Part shown: positions 1-24,107 of the stretch, one piece after another
How the letters are laid out: each line of letters opens with the position of its first letter
Position numbering within the stretch: the first letter of the stretch is position 1
Source: Hoplostethus atlanticus
Lineage: Eukaryota; Chordata; Actinopteri; Trachichthyiformes; Trachichthyidae
Assembly: GCA_034670405.1 (NCBI GenBank)
Contig: JAXDDX010000004.1
Location: 9,126,501-9,190,500, forward strand
Length of the DNA stretch: 64,000 nucleotides
Direction of reading: 5' to 3'
The notes under the pieces: generated by a model
What the model saw: the letters and a program-made list of their open reading frames with translations, nothing else
Told to the model about the DNA's origin: nothing
The model's database searches: none
Position numbers and translations under genes: made by a program

Positions 1-996
1 ATGGGATCTTTTGAAGTTTGTTACAATAAATGAGCTCAGAGTGCCAATTTACTTCATTCCTTTATTCTTTCACAGTGCTCACGGAAAAAAACTGAACACC
101 TTCAGAGAAAAATCTTAATACCATTTGTAGGCAAAGTTACATTCCATCTCAAATAAGGTGATGCCTCACTATATACAAAAAGACGGTGTTTAAAGATTGC
201 ATCCCTGTTTCCCAGTGCTTGAAGTCCAATTAATGCACAATTTTAAGTCATGTTTTAGTCATCACAGCATGATGCAAAAGTTGCTTAAAACATCTCCCAA
301 TTTTATTCAATCTTACAAATGGTGAAAAACAAGAAAACTTCATTTACAATGGGTAATCTGTTAAAAACTTCAGTCATTTAGGTACATCTCAGTCGTAAAA
401 CCAGTAATATCAAAGTCTATACAACGTGCATTACTACAGAGTCTTGAAATGGTGGAATCTAATGGAAAGTGATGAGCACCTATCGTTTTGACAATTAACT
501 AAAACTAGTTCATTCAGGAATGGTAATGTGTCCACAGGAGCATTGAGCTTGAGTTGTAAACAACTGTGCACTGCAAAGACAACATTTAAGACTTGGTTTA
601 GGACTTTCCCTTTAAATATCACAATGTGTCAATCTTGCAGACACAGCTTTAGCTGCTACATCCAATTGCCCAGCACCAAATACTTCAATTAAATATGTCA
701 AATTCACCAACCTGTCAACACAGCCATGGTTTCATGTAGAAAACATTCACACTCACATTCGCACTTACACACTCACCCATGTCACAAATGCAAACACCAA
801 TGAGCAGTGAGGAAGCAGTAACCCCTCCAGTACACCTTCTGTCCATCACTGCCAAGGACATTGCAGTCATTATGGATGAAATGGTTGTAGAATAGTAAAC
901 AAACACAAACAAAAAATCCCTGGTTTTAGACAAGTCCTCGCATTCCTTCAGACAGGTTCTTTCGATTCCTTCGTTCCGGTGTCTTGTTCAGTGTGA
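1..996 (-). other. marcks: marcks 3' untranslated region (partial)
   Basis: AT-rich sequence downstream of the marcks stop codon. AATAAA polyadenylation signals on the minus strand are seen as TTTATT at about 302-307 and 61-66, which suits a UTR of roughly 700-950 bases. No other coding signal is convincing. The short reading frames here have no family resemblance. Confidence 0.6.
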
Positions 997-2614
997 TTAC
1001 TCAGCGGCGACCGGGGCCTCTGGACTGGTTGCCGTCTCCGGTTCAGCGGGTGAAGCTTCAGCCGGTTTCTCCTCTGCTGCCTCTCCTTCTGCCTTCACCT
1101 CCTCAGCCTTTGGCTCCTCAGCTGAGACCCCCTGGGCTCCCTCCTCAGCGGCCTCGGCTGGCTTGGCCTCCTCCGATGCTGCCTTCTCTCCTTCAGCAGG
1201 GGCTGCTGCTCCCTCCTCTGCTGCCTCTTCAGATTCCTTCTTGGTCTTCTTAAAAGAGAAGCCGCTGAGCTTGAAGGATGGTTTCTTGAAAGCGAATCGC
1301 TTTTTCTTCTGTTTGCCGTCCTCACTGGTGGAGGGAGTGCCTTCGTCCGGCTTGGCAGAAGCCTCTCCATTCGTGGCAGCGGGCTCCTTCTCTCCGTTGG
1401 TCTCGGCAGCCTCTAGTTTCTCTGCTTCCTCTTTTGGCGCCTCCTCTGCAGGAGTGCTGCCGTTGGGCTGAACATCTGCTTTGTTGGCCTCCTCTGCAGC
1501 TGGAGAGGCATCCCCATTGGTCTTGGCATGGCCATTCTCCTGTGAGAAAAGAGGGAAGAAAATTCACTCACCTGTGTGTGCACATCACCATGCTATTTAA
1601 ATAAAGGGATTACAATCTGTTGGTGGCCCATAATCCCACCACTATGAGGCCACATAACCTCCCTATGAACATGTGGATGCAAGAGTGCCCCTCGCAAAAC
1701 CTGCTGTGCACTGTGATATTCATTCAAATCGCCGAGTAGTAACCAATCAGAAAATATTCCTAAAACTGCAGCAACATCTGTTACTAGGAGAGTGACGACA
1801 GATGAGCGGCTTTCAGCAGTAGGCTAGTCGGTTAGACCGCAATACCACCAGAATCCACCAGGCGGCGTGGCGTGTCGGCTCGGTGGAATGGATGTAGGAA
1901 TTTGGGGAATTTTTAATGGCCTGTTAAATCAAACAATATATTTTATCCCTCCTCCATTTAGAGTACTTTTCACCTTCTAATCCCGCCGCACTTTAAGAAG
2001 TGTTGATTCCCTGAACTGTGAGTGTATGGAGCACAGCCCTTTTCCTGAACCTGGCAACAAAGGCGTGGTATGGTTTTTAAAATGGCCATGCTACAGTGAG
2101 AGCGGCTACAAAAACCTACCACACACCCTTTAACCACTGGATAACACAGTAACTGATGGTTACAATGAATTGGAAATGCTATTATGATTCATCCTATTGT
2201 AGATTAAATATTCCACACAGGATTAGTTGCACCGCCTGACCTCCTTTATGCTCAAAGAGGAGAAAATACCAGTAAGCATCAATTTAATCAAAGTCTTTCA
2301 GTAAACAAACTCTAGTTGGAATGATGTTTAGTTGCACTGCACATTTAAAATTGTAACTACCAAGTCAGCAGTGAAAATGGATACATGTGGCCACTTTCCC
2401 TGAATACCGGTGAGCGTGGTGATGCGCTAAATTGAACATCGAGCACGCCATTGACGCAACACATTGCTGACAAAATTCCACTTAATCAATAAAATTCACC
2501 TAAAAATAAAGAGACATTTACCTGTCCGTTTGACTTAGCTGCGACAGCCGCGCCTTCTGCTTGCTTTTCTGCAGCAACTCCTTTCCCAGCGGTTTTGGAG
2601 ATTTGTCCTCCCAT
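997..2614 (-). CDS. marcks: MARCKS (myristoylated alanine-rich C-kinase substrate)
   Basis: Two coding exons on the minus strand: exon 1 at 2614-2522 (31 codons) and exon 2 at 1539-997 (180 residues plus stop TAA), total 211 residues. The protein begins MGGQISKTAGKG, an N-myristoylation signal with Gly2 after Met removal; this motif fixes the start, although the frame is open further upstream. The intron falls at NGQ/ENGH, the conserved MH2 position where MARCKS genes are spliced. Residues about 106-132 form the basic effector domain (QKKKRFAFKKPSFKLSGF and onward), which binds membranes, calmodulin, actin and PIP2 and is released by PKC phosphorylation. The rest is Ala/Glu/Pro-rich and disordered, as in the family. 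The N-terminus resembles MARCKS (MGAQFSKTAAKG) more than MARCKSL1, and fyn, trdn and fabp7 nearby also match the MARCKS locus. Oddity: the first effector serine is Ala and a Pro precedes the second serine. Confidence 0.93.
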
Positions 2615-3010
2615 GCTTTTTGGTCCAACAAAGGAACCCAACCGATCAAATGAATGAACAAAGACCGCAAGCTTCCTTCCAAAATTCAAGTCGGACGCTG
2701 AGACCTCCTTCTCCAGTCGAAGCCGAGGAATCAACTCGAAACCAAAATTACCACACGGGACGGATGAGAACTTGCAAAATGCCGCAAGATGCAACTAAAG
2801 AAACGCGAATTCTTTCCCAAAAAAATCTCGAGCAGAATTTGTAAATGGAGAAATTGGCCCGGCCGCAAATGAGATGCGGAGTACAACGCCCAAGTCCACT
2901 GATGAATGGGCCACCGGGCTATGACGACACGACGACCCTGTCTCCACCAATCACAAGTCAGACTAAAATAAAGAGGGTGGGGGTGCGGGGTTCACGGAGA
3001 GGGGCTGCTA
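2615..3010 (-). promoter_or_regulatory. marcks: marcks 5'UTR and probable promoter
   Basis: Upstream of the marcks ATG. There is a CCAAT box (ATTGG on the minus strand) at 2947-2951. Nearby are CpG-containing stretches at 2855-2940 and an A/T-rich CTAAAATAAAG element at about 2963-2973. The frame is open upstream of the ATG, but the myristoylation motif indicates this part is untranslated. The start site is not determined. Confidence 0.4.
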
Positions 3011-5989
<2,979 letters not shown>

Positions 5990-6190
5990 TGCTATTCTGG
6001 TTGTTTTGACACTAGTCGCCATCGTCATCATCTGTACGCACGGCGACAGGGGCTCCTGAATCGGCAGGGACGGGTATGCCGCTGTTATTTTCTCAATGCC
6101 AAAAACACTAACAGAGAGTAGAAAAATATCGGCGTATTTCCTGCGATAGTCCTTCTGGAAACCCCGATGGATTAGTCTGATTTATCTATG
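5990..6190 (+). promoter_or_regulatory. fyn: candidate fyn first non-coding exon and promoter
   Basis: This short interval is richer in CpG than its surroundings. It has an ETS-like CCGGAAG just upstream (about 5975) and ends in a good splice donor, CTATG/GTAAGC, at 6190/6191. Mammalian fyn begins with non-coding exons far upstream of the ATG exon, so this is a plausible first exon. The 5' boundary is a guess. Confidence 0.45.
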
Positions 6191-9100
6191 GTAAGCACGT
6201 TTTTTGTATTGAATTTCAATTGGTGCACCCGCCTTGTCCCTTGCGCTGTAGACTGCGAGATTAATTCATCTCGGGAAAGGAGATAAATAACACTTTGTGT
6301 GGCGCAACATTCAAGCCAATATTTCATTCATATGTTCTAGATGTAGCGTAATATGTTTGCGGGATAATTTAGCCTTTGGCCAGCCGAATTAGCCCAAAGG
6401 AAACAGACTAGTAACGGACTCGTAATTGTGGATGATGTTTTGCAATGCTGTGATTGTGGAGAGGGGGCTCTTGTGTTGCAGCAGCAGGGATGGATGCGCT
6501 GCAGAATAGCTTACACTGAGGCTATGCACAAACATACACGCTACGATGGCCTACAAACAGCCTCCTGTTGGTTTGTTCAAGATAATTGTGATATGCCTTA
6601 AACTTATTGCACTGTCACGTTGTTAATTATCTAATTAAAGCTGCACTAATCGGGTTATCTGATGTGTCTGGAGGTGCAGCCATCCATCTTGTGAGAAAAT
6701 CACTGTGAAATATACACTATTTGCTGTAGCTGTGCATTAGCCTCAGTTTTATCCAGCTTCCATAAGTTAGGCTACTTTATACAGGGCAGTGTGACAGCTG
6801 CACTTTAGAACTAACTAACATTGGAGTTGTTTGTTGGTTTGCACTTTACCACTTATCATCTGAAGCTTTTTGCATCCATTCTGCCCTTGGTATATGAATG
6901 ACTGCAAGCTTGGTGTGCGTGATGTCTATCAAATTTTAATTAATGGAATGGAGTTCATTGCATTATGTTCCATGAACCATGTACATTTGCCCTCAGGCCC
7001 TCGAGGCCCACACAGTTAAACCTACTTATCAGAGATATTGACACATACTTGTGAATTCAGGATGAGGCTACCATGAAATATGGTTCAGTACAATTAAATA
7101 TTTGGTTCAGGAAGGAGTGAATTGATTATTAAATTGTGGGTAAATCAAACTACTTACACTACTACTACATACATAGTTCCCCTCCTTTTGGTTTTTAATC
7201 TGAAATCATATTTTTGAAAGACTTCAAAGTCAATCAACAAATATCACACAATGCACTTATTCGACATGTGGCCCACTTCTCTGTTTGCACTTTCCATCAA
7301 CCCAAGCATTACTTAGTTATACCAGAAACCTTCCAACCTCCAATGCAGACCCACCACATCATAATTTCCAGTGGATTCTGACTATGACCGTTGCCCTCCA
7401 CTGGCAGAAGATCTGGAAAGAACTGTTTGAAAGCCCCGACATGCAGAATCAGTGAGGAACTGCTCTGCTGTATGGAAACAACTCAGTTCATGTTGTTCTC
7501 TCCCTTTTTGAAAATGTTCATCTATTAGTCACAAGACTCACAGAATGGACTAACTGATTTACAATGGGCTCAGTGATTTAACAACTAACATGACTCAACA
7601 TACTCAACTGTGTACAGTGTGACACCAAAACACAGTTACGCTTAAACCCACACTTGCATATGAGGCTCAGCTATGGGGTTTCTAAGTACCTCTTTTCATT
7701 CAGTGCATGAAGAATGCTTTGAAAGCCTAACACTACATTTCATTGTGTAGATAATCTTGTGGGCCAGTGAAATGTGACTATTGTCTTGTTGTTGATACAT
7801 TGAATGAACTCAGTTGTCCAAGACAAGCAAATATTGTAACTATCCAGAGAATGACAGCCATGAGGAAGAGTTTGTCAGTGCCGTACCAAAACTAGTAAAC
7901 ATACAAGTGGGTTTCACAGGCATTTAAATGGAACACAACTGAAAATCATTATCAGCCAATTCCTAGATAAACGTATGTATGAGTTATGAGTATAAGTTCA
8001 TTGCAAGTGGAGCTTCAGTAGGAAGGGTGTGGGAGGTTTGACCTTGGTTTGTGCCATGTCAATGAACTGAGTGCAAAGGGACCTCACACTTCACTTTAAA
8101 AAGGGCTGCCATGTTGAAGGCTACATTGAATTGCAGGACGATTATATTCTAGAGAGATGTGAAGTTCATCGGGGTTAATGAGTCAAGGCATTTCTAGATG
8201 TATTGGCAAATTGAACACAGGTCCTGAATCAAATTTCAAGGGCTTTTTTTATATCAAGCTTACTCTTAGCAACACTAACAGAACAGAAATAACAACACCA
8301 GGTCAGCCTGTTACGTATTAAATATCATCTTTATGTTGTTGTAACACTTTAATAATCATTACAAGCCAGCTTCACAGAATTTAGTCCAGCACATAAAGGT
8401 TTGTTCATAGATGAACAGAAGCACAGAACAAATACATGTTTTACAGGCCTGACTGACTGACTCCTTATTGATCCATCAGTTACAGCGTGTGACCCTGACA
8501 TGTTTGTCCTTTTAATTTAGTGTATTGATCTCCTGGCTACGCTATAGACGGGAGAGGATCTCATTATGGCTCCCAGCATTGTGTGTTATTATGGATGATT
8601 ATGGCGTGTGCCCTCACAGTGTCAAAATAAAGCCCTTCATTTCATGAAATTAATGAGGACCATTGTAGCACTAAACCTGCCCAGCGACTGTTCAAGTACT
8701 GTTTGAACACATTCAACACAATCAGCCAGACAGCAAAGTAAGAATTCAAACAACATCTTGAATTCATCAGTTTTAATATGATATTTATGTCTCTCTTTTG
8801 ATCGTGAAGCTTGTCTGCCTGCCTGTGTTTGTGTGTGAAAGTCCTCCCACTCTTTTCTGTCTCTCCCTCTCTCCGCCGTGTGCTGTTGACTGTTACAACA
8901 CATCACGTAGCTACAATAGTGTCCCCATTGGACCTTTCTTTATCACGCCAGTATGGTCTTCTCGGAGGCAAGCTGTTCATTTGGGTCTGAAAATAGCATG
9001 ATGAGTGTTCTCGCAGGCTGAGGTGGTCATGCGATACCCAGGATGTGCCACGGAAGGGACCAGCCCTGCATCTCTGATGTCATCGGCTTTTTTTTGGAAA

Positions 9101-10286
9101 AGTTGTGCCTCAGGTCAGGCACTGTGCAGACTGTCTGTCTGTCTGTCATGGTGGGAAGCAGGGAGAAGACCCACCTCAGGTCTTTCAATATGGTCCGCAA
9201 TGTTGAAGGACAGGCCTGTGATGGACGAGTGATTCTGAAAGGGATGTATCTGTCATGCAGAAACTCTCTCCCATTGTATTGTAAATGGCTGATGGACTGG
9301 CGAGCTTGTTGCTATTGAATGTGGTTGAGCTAAACTTGATCAATCTGAATTACTATAAATCTCCTTAAATGAAAGGGTGTCTGCAGACGTCCAAAAGATG
9401 GCTGATGCCTGCGGTGCTCATTCAGCAACACGAGTAACAATACCAAGTATGCACAGACAGGATTCATGTGCAGATGTTTATTAAGCTAGCACCCTGCCGG
9501 AACAATACAACAAATGGTGTATATAAACAATACTAGATGCCCTACATTGTACTGTTCAGCAAAACGGCTACGGATATTTCAAAGCTGTGACAGTCCCTGG
9601 CCTTTTTACTTGACAGCAGAAAGAGTTTCATAATCCCCACAGGCAACATGAGGATGTGAGATCTCCCCTCATTTATCCTCTATTCCCTCTAGGAATGGAT
9701 GCGGTGCAATTTCCAACACTATGGTTAAAGGAGAAATCCACCATAAAACAAAATCAGCCTATGCTGTTCCTTCAATCGTGGTCAGTTCAGTTAATATTTG
9801 CAACTATGTATCTACAACTCTCCCACTGAGACAAAACTAAGATTATGACTTTCTGGACTCCTACATGCAGTTCCAGTTTGAAACCAGAAAATGTTCCCCT
9901 TACTCTGGAAAATCACGTGATGAAATAATAGGTAAGAGTCACGAGAGTCATCTTATTTCCATTGTAGCTTTTGGAGAGACGTGTGCACATACACTTCCTG
10001 ACTGATTCAAGATCATAGGCTGAACATGTGTTTTAAGGTGGATTTTGCTTTATTATTGGTGTCTGCTATAATGATGTGTAGAGCAAATTCTAGAAGATGC
10101 TAGATGACAAGGAAGATTATTTGATGTCTGTGGGATTACAAGGGAAGCATCTCTCATATTTCTGTCCACGGTCCAAGCTTTGGTCTCTTTTACTGTAATG
10201 GTACCCTTGGGCTCCTTTCTTCTCCTAGGTATTTTATGGTGTTTTATTGCCAGTAATAAATCACAATAATCTCCTTCTCTCTGCAG
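6191..10286 (+). other. fyn: probable fyn intron 1
   Basis: About 4.1 kb with no convincing exon on either strand. It lies between the candidate first exon and a second non-coding exon. Short reading frames around 8637-9318 are not conserved-looking and are treated as chance. Confidence 0.4.
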
Positions 10287-10363
10287 TGGCTCCGTTGTTC
10301 TGTTAGCTAAGCAATGTGGCGCAAATAAAGATCTGGAATCACCGAAACTACAGCATACAGTAG
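10287..10363 (+). other. fyn: candidate fyn second non-coding exon
   Basis: Preceded by a strong acceptor (CTTCTCTCTGCAG ending at 10286) and followed by donor GTGAGT at 10364. The 77 bases have in-frame stops and no useful ATG context, which fits a 5'UTR exon. It lies between the candidate first exon and the ATG exon at 12427. Confidence 0.5.
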
Positions 10364-12365
10364 GTGAGTTCTTCAGCTGTTGATTTGATAGGCCTGAAAT
10401 TTACACTACAGATACACTCGAGCCCTCCTGGTACTCGCTAGTGATTACTACTTCTCACGTACATCACAAAGTTATTAGCTGCTACCATTTCACAGCCTGC
10501 TCACAGCGGAGCAGACGAACATGTAAAAGACAACATAGGTGAGATCATGACAGGCTGACAATATGTTGTTTTGATGATCATCGATACTGTGTACCCCGAT
10601 AGTGTGTTTTTGCCCCACATACTCCATGGTCTAACTGATATATTGTATATGTTGTTTAAGCGTCATTCACTCCTGCATGAAGCCACAAATGAAGCCATTA
10701 GAAAACATTATGGACATTTCTGTTTCATCACGGTTCAACAGCAAATGGACACACACAAATGACTTGTGTCAAAGTAGCAATGTAGGCCAGGGCATTTCTC
10801 TGCACACAGAGAAGATAATTGTATCCTGCACTTTCTCTGGGACTTTATGTGCCTTCAGATGTTGAAAATACTGCAAGCAGTTGGTCTTCATACTATAGAA
10901 GTTGCTTGTACCCTGTTGCAGTACCAACAGTATGTAGCAAGTGACACATCTGTTTGCACTTCTGTGTAGGCGTTTGGGTCGGTAGTAAATGCAAAACAGA
11001 GTACAGGCCTTAAGGAATGTAGTCCTATACTGTATAGCTTTACCTCTAACCACCGGGCTTCAGTGTCATCCTGGAATAGAATTCATTTGGGGATGAAGTA
11101 GGAAGCCTCCTGATGCAGTACTCAAAAACATAATATTTTCTGAGTGGTTATTTCAAATGTTTTTTTAGGTTTGCTAACACTCTTTAATTAACTGTATCAA
11201 AGGAACATTGACTACAAGCATGAGGAGGATCAGGTCTAGTGAGACCGAGGGTTCAGAGAGTCAGTGCGGGCTGGAACAGTTTATTTCTAAAACAACTTGA
11301 TATATGTGCTGCTGCTGATATATCGCTGTAATCACTTTCAATGATCCTGACCTCATTGGTCTGTGTGTCACCAGCAAACACATTCCTCTCAAAATGGTCA
11401 TTCTTCTGATGATGTTAAACTACTCAGACACTCATGCGTCAGCACCACTGACCCACCCGACTCTACCGGTCCTGTGGGTCTCACTGAGTCTGACAGGGGT
11501 CAAGAGCAGTGTGAGGGTTTCCCCACTGGGTCCATCCACTGAGACGCCCTCTCTCCACCCACAGCCAGTGTGGTGGTAAACAAGCGTGTTTTCAATTAGC
11601 CACCTCAGAAGTCAGTTGGCTGCTAATGCCGACGGAAGACAACAGTGCCGTCAGCGCTCCGTTCCTAGCCGTGTTATCCCGGGCTGCACTGTCTTCCAGG
11701 GCTTAAGGGGGAACTGGAAGGGCGAGCTGGAAAGTGCATTACACTAACTGGGTCTTTAAACATGGTACGGCTCTTTTAATTGGCAAAGCAGATTGCCTCA
11801 GTCATTATAGAAACTGGTTTAGCTTCAGAGAGGCCAAATGCTCCCTGAGTCCCCCTCATGAGATTCAGCCAGGGAGTGGCTTGTCGTTAAGGGTCCCTCT
11901 GTGCATTTGAATCTAGGCTCCAATGTTGTGAATCTATAGATGGGTGTGCGGCTGCTCGTAAAACAAACAAAAATAAAGTACATGCCAAATCGTAAACGCC
12001 ACGATGGTGTGTAAATTCTTTTCACAAGAGTGGTGGAAATATAAACCATAATAAGTAGTGTTGTTAAAAGAATGCACGGCAAAAGTATGCTGGAGGATAT
12101 TCCCAGCACACAATATCAACATGCATCACATCAAAGTACCAGTATATCAGTATATCAGTAATCACATTAGCCACACACTGCAGCTTACATACTATGTCAC
12201 TTTCCTCTGTATAATTAGTAATGGAGTTTAAAGTATCATGTTTTATTTCATTCTAATTGAAACAATTTTCAAAAGGCTCACCATAACTCCGAGGAAGCTC
12301 TGCAATAATGGAATATTGAATCATAATTTCCCCAGGTGGGATTGGCTTTTAAGCTGTTATTTTAG

Positions 12366-12369
12366 CTAC

Positions 12370-12400
<31 letters not shown>

Positions 12401-12410
12401 GCCCTTCCTC
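12366..12410 (+). repeat. TC-rich tract before the fyn ATG exon
   Basis: CT dinucleotide repeat with minor interruptions. It lies just upstream of the acceptor at 12426 and may serve as an extended polypyrimidine tract. Confidence 0.85.
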
Positions 12411-12436
12411 CACTTCTCGTCCACAGAAAGTAGAGA

Positions 12437-21618
<9,182 letters not shown>

Positions 21619-23145
21619 GCACTGTCGGCTGCCATCCCATATTATTCACACACTGGCCACCAGAGGGGGCCACACACCCACCAATTCTCTTGTCATGCTG
21701 TGGCGAGGCGAGCAATCGAATAACTAACTCATTGACAGACTTCTGACTTCCCTGCCTCATGCAGGGACGACCAACTCACTATCACTCTCACACTTCCAGA
21801 TCTCTCTTGGTGTTTCGAGGTGTTGACAAGGTCACAGGCACCATCTCGATGCACCCCATTGAGAGTCAAGTCCAAGGATGTTTTTGGGGTGGGGGGGTGA
21901 GGGTGGGGGGTGACGACTGAAGAATTGAAAAAGACTGCTGTGGATGGAAAGACGTGAATTGTGTCGAGTAACTTGTATGTAGTGTAAATATAAATTGCTT
22001 GTTTACTTACTCCCCGTTATTTTTGTTTTGTTTTATTTTATATTACTTTTGATATTTTGGAAATGTGTGGATTTTTTTTAATCCAAGGTCAAGGTTACTT
22101 CTGAATTATGGCTTGTAGAAAACGTGTGAGGCTTACAGTCGGTAACAAATCGTGACATAATCATAGGGAGGGTAATCGTTAGACATTGTGGACCAGAATA
22201 TCTCAGAAATTTCTCTGGGAGTCCACTGACCTTTTTTACAAGGTTAATACAATGATATTGCTGTCCTCTTCTCAAGGAACTTAGATGTACTATAGCACCC
22301 GTTCTTGCCTTTTTATGTTTAGTAATATTCTTATAACATAAGGGAATGCCTTCATGCTTTCTATACACTAACTAAACGCCTATTGCATCATGGACTCTTC
22401 CACCTGACTTGTATGGCATCTGCACTGACATCAGGTGCATCCATTGTATTTGTGCTTCAGCCAATGATTTTGAATCCGCTTAAAGTAACTTTAAGTTCAT
22501 TATGGCTTCTTGTGGTTGTAAAGGGGCTGACACTCCCAAAAACAGCGACCATTGTTAGGCTGACTGCTTATTATAACAATGATATTTTAAAATGTATGTT
22601 GCATTATTGTATGGCAGCGGGCTGTGTAGGAATTATGCTTTGGACATTCAGATTGTCTTTTTGCTTCTAAGGCCAAACAAACAAACTGCCATTTTCATGA
22701 CTGGAATGAAGGATGCGTACCTGTAGTTGTCCCTCCACGATGTGTATCTGGAAATAACATGTTGTTTATGAGACCAACCATGTTTATTTCATGGTATTTA
22801 TTTGCTCGACATTTTCTTTTTCTTTCTTTCTTGTACGTCCTTAAGTATACATAGATGATTTGCCAGGGAGACCTCTGGACAACATGTTGTCATCCTGAAG
22901 TGTTGAACTTCTCTCTCTGGATGAGATGGTGCATTCCACGACAAGATACCATTTCTTTATGTGTATTTATGTTACTTTTTTTTTGGGAGGGTTGGAAAGT
23001 GAACAGAGAGTCCTTATGCTTTGTATCACTTTGTTTACCCTCATCCAGTAGATATACAGGACATTTTTTTGGTCTCTGCATTATTTATTGTCTGTCTGTT
23101 AATTGTACACAACTGGTTTTGAAATAAACAATCTTACCATCATCA
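21619..23145 (+). other. fyn: fyn 3' untranslated region
   Basis: AT-rich sequence after the fyn TGA with no coding signal. It ends near a canonical AATAAA at 23123-23128. A G-rich segment (about 21890-21915) with four or more GGG/GGGG runs could form a G-quadruplex in the transcript. The length, about 1.5 kb, is reasonable for fyn. Confidence 0.7.
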
Positions 23146-23639
23146 CCCTGAGAACTGAACAGTTTTAAAAAAATGTCTTTACAGAGGAAATTAATCATTA
23201 TTATTGTACAAATACCAGCAGCCAAGAGGGCCGCTGTGGTCATTGAATGATTTGTCTCTGTGATTGTTGCCTCAGGCGGGAACATGACAAGAAGACAGCG
23301 CGACTGGAAATATTATATGCAAATCCCTTCACAAGGTAGCTTTACAATATCTTGACTTTTAATCTTTTTAACCCTCTCCCTTCTGGCTGAAAAAGAGAAA
23401 ATAAAACGCTACTTACAAAATATACTATATATATTCAAACATACTATAGTGTTTCATTGTTAAACCTACAACTGATTACTATTCCTTCATAGGGGGTTTT
23501 AAGGTAACTTTGTGAATTAGTCTATTTTGGAGTATTACCTTGCTAAGAGAAACTTTAGTCTGACTTAACCTGGCTGGCCAACTAAACCTGCAGGTGTGTA
23601 CGCATGCCTGTGATTGGATGCTGTTGAACTAGTGAGGGA

Positions 23640-23717
23640 TTTGCATACAGCAGGCTGCAACATAATCGTCCGCTACAAGCCTCGGCACCCACAGGAGAAG
23701 AATCCAGTGAGGAACAG
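23640..23717 (+). other. traf3ip2: candidate traf3ip2 5' non-coding exon
   Basis: Ends in GAGGAACAG/GTAGGC, a good donor at 23718, about 360 bases before the exon carrying the first credible ATG. It follows the fyn polyadenylation site by about 500 bases. The 5' boundary is unknown. Confidence 0.4.
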
Positions 23718-24107
23718 GTAGGCTTTCTTCCTATTTAGGGTGTGTTTTGTTGGTCCTGTATGGGCAATATACATTGTTCTAAAAGCATATGCTTTCATGA
23801 AGTAATGTAAATCCATGACTGTGTGTTTTTTCAATGTCTAATAAGAAACGGCTAATATGAAATCATTCTGAATCATTATTCTGTCCATGAAAGAATTTCT
23901 AAAGCCTTTTAATGGAGTTATATATGAAAAATAAGTCTATAACTATAACAATACTATAGTCTACACTGTGAAATGTTTTAGTTCAATCTAATTTTTTAAT
24001 CCATAGATGATCCATAGAATTTGGCATTTGTTTTCCTCCTAGTTATATTTTTCTGCTTCTCTCTCTTACTTGAAGGTTTCTGGCCACCCTTAAGTAACCT
24101 GGTTGAG

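Noticed and set aside
984-1471. Plus-strand open frames rich in Pro/Leu or Ala/Ser
   Set aside because: They overlap the marcks coding exon on the opposite strand and only reflect its GC-rich Ala/Glu codons.
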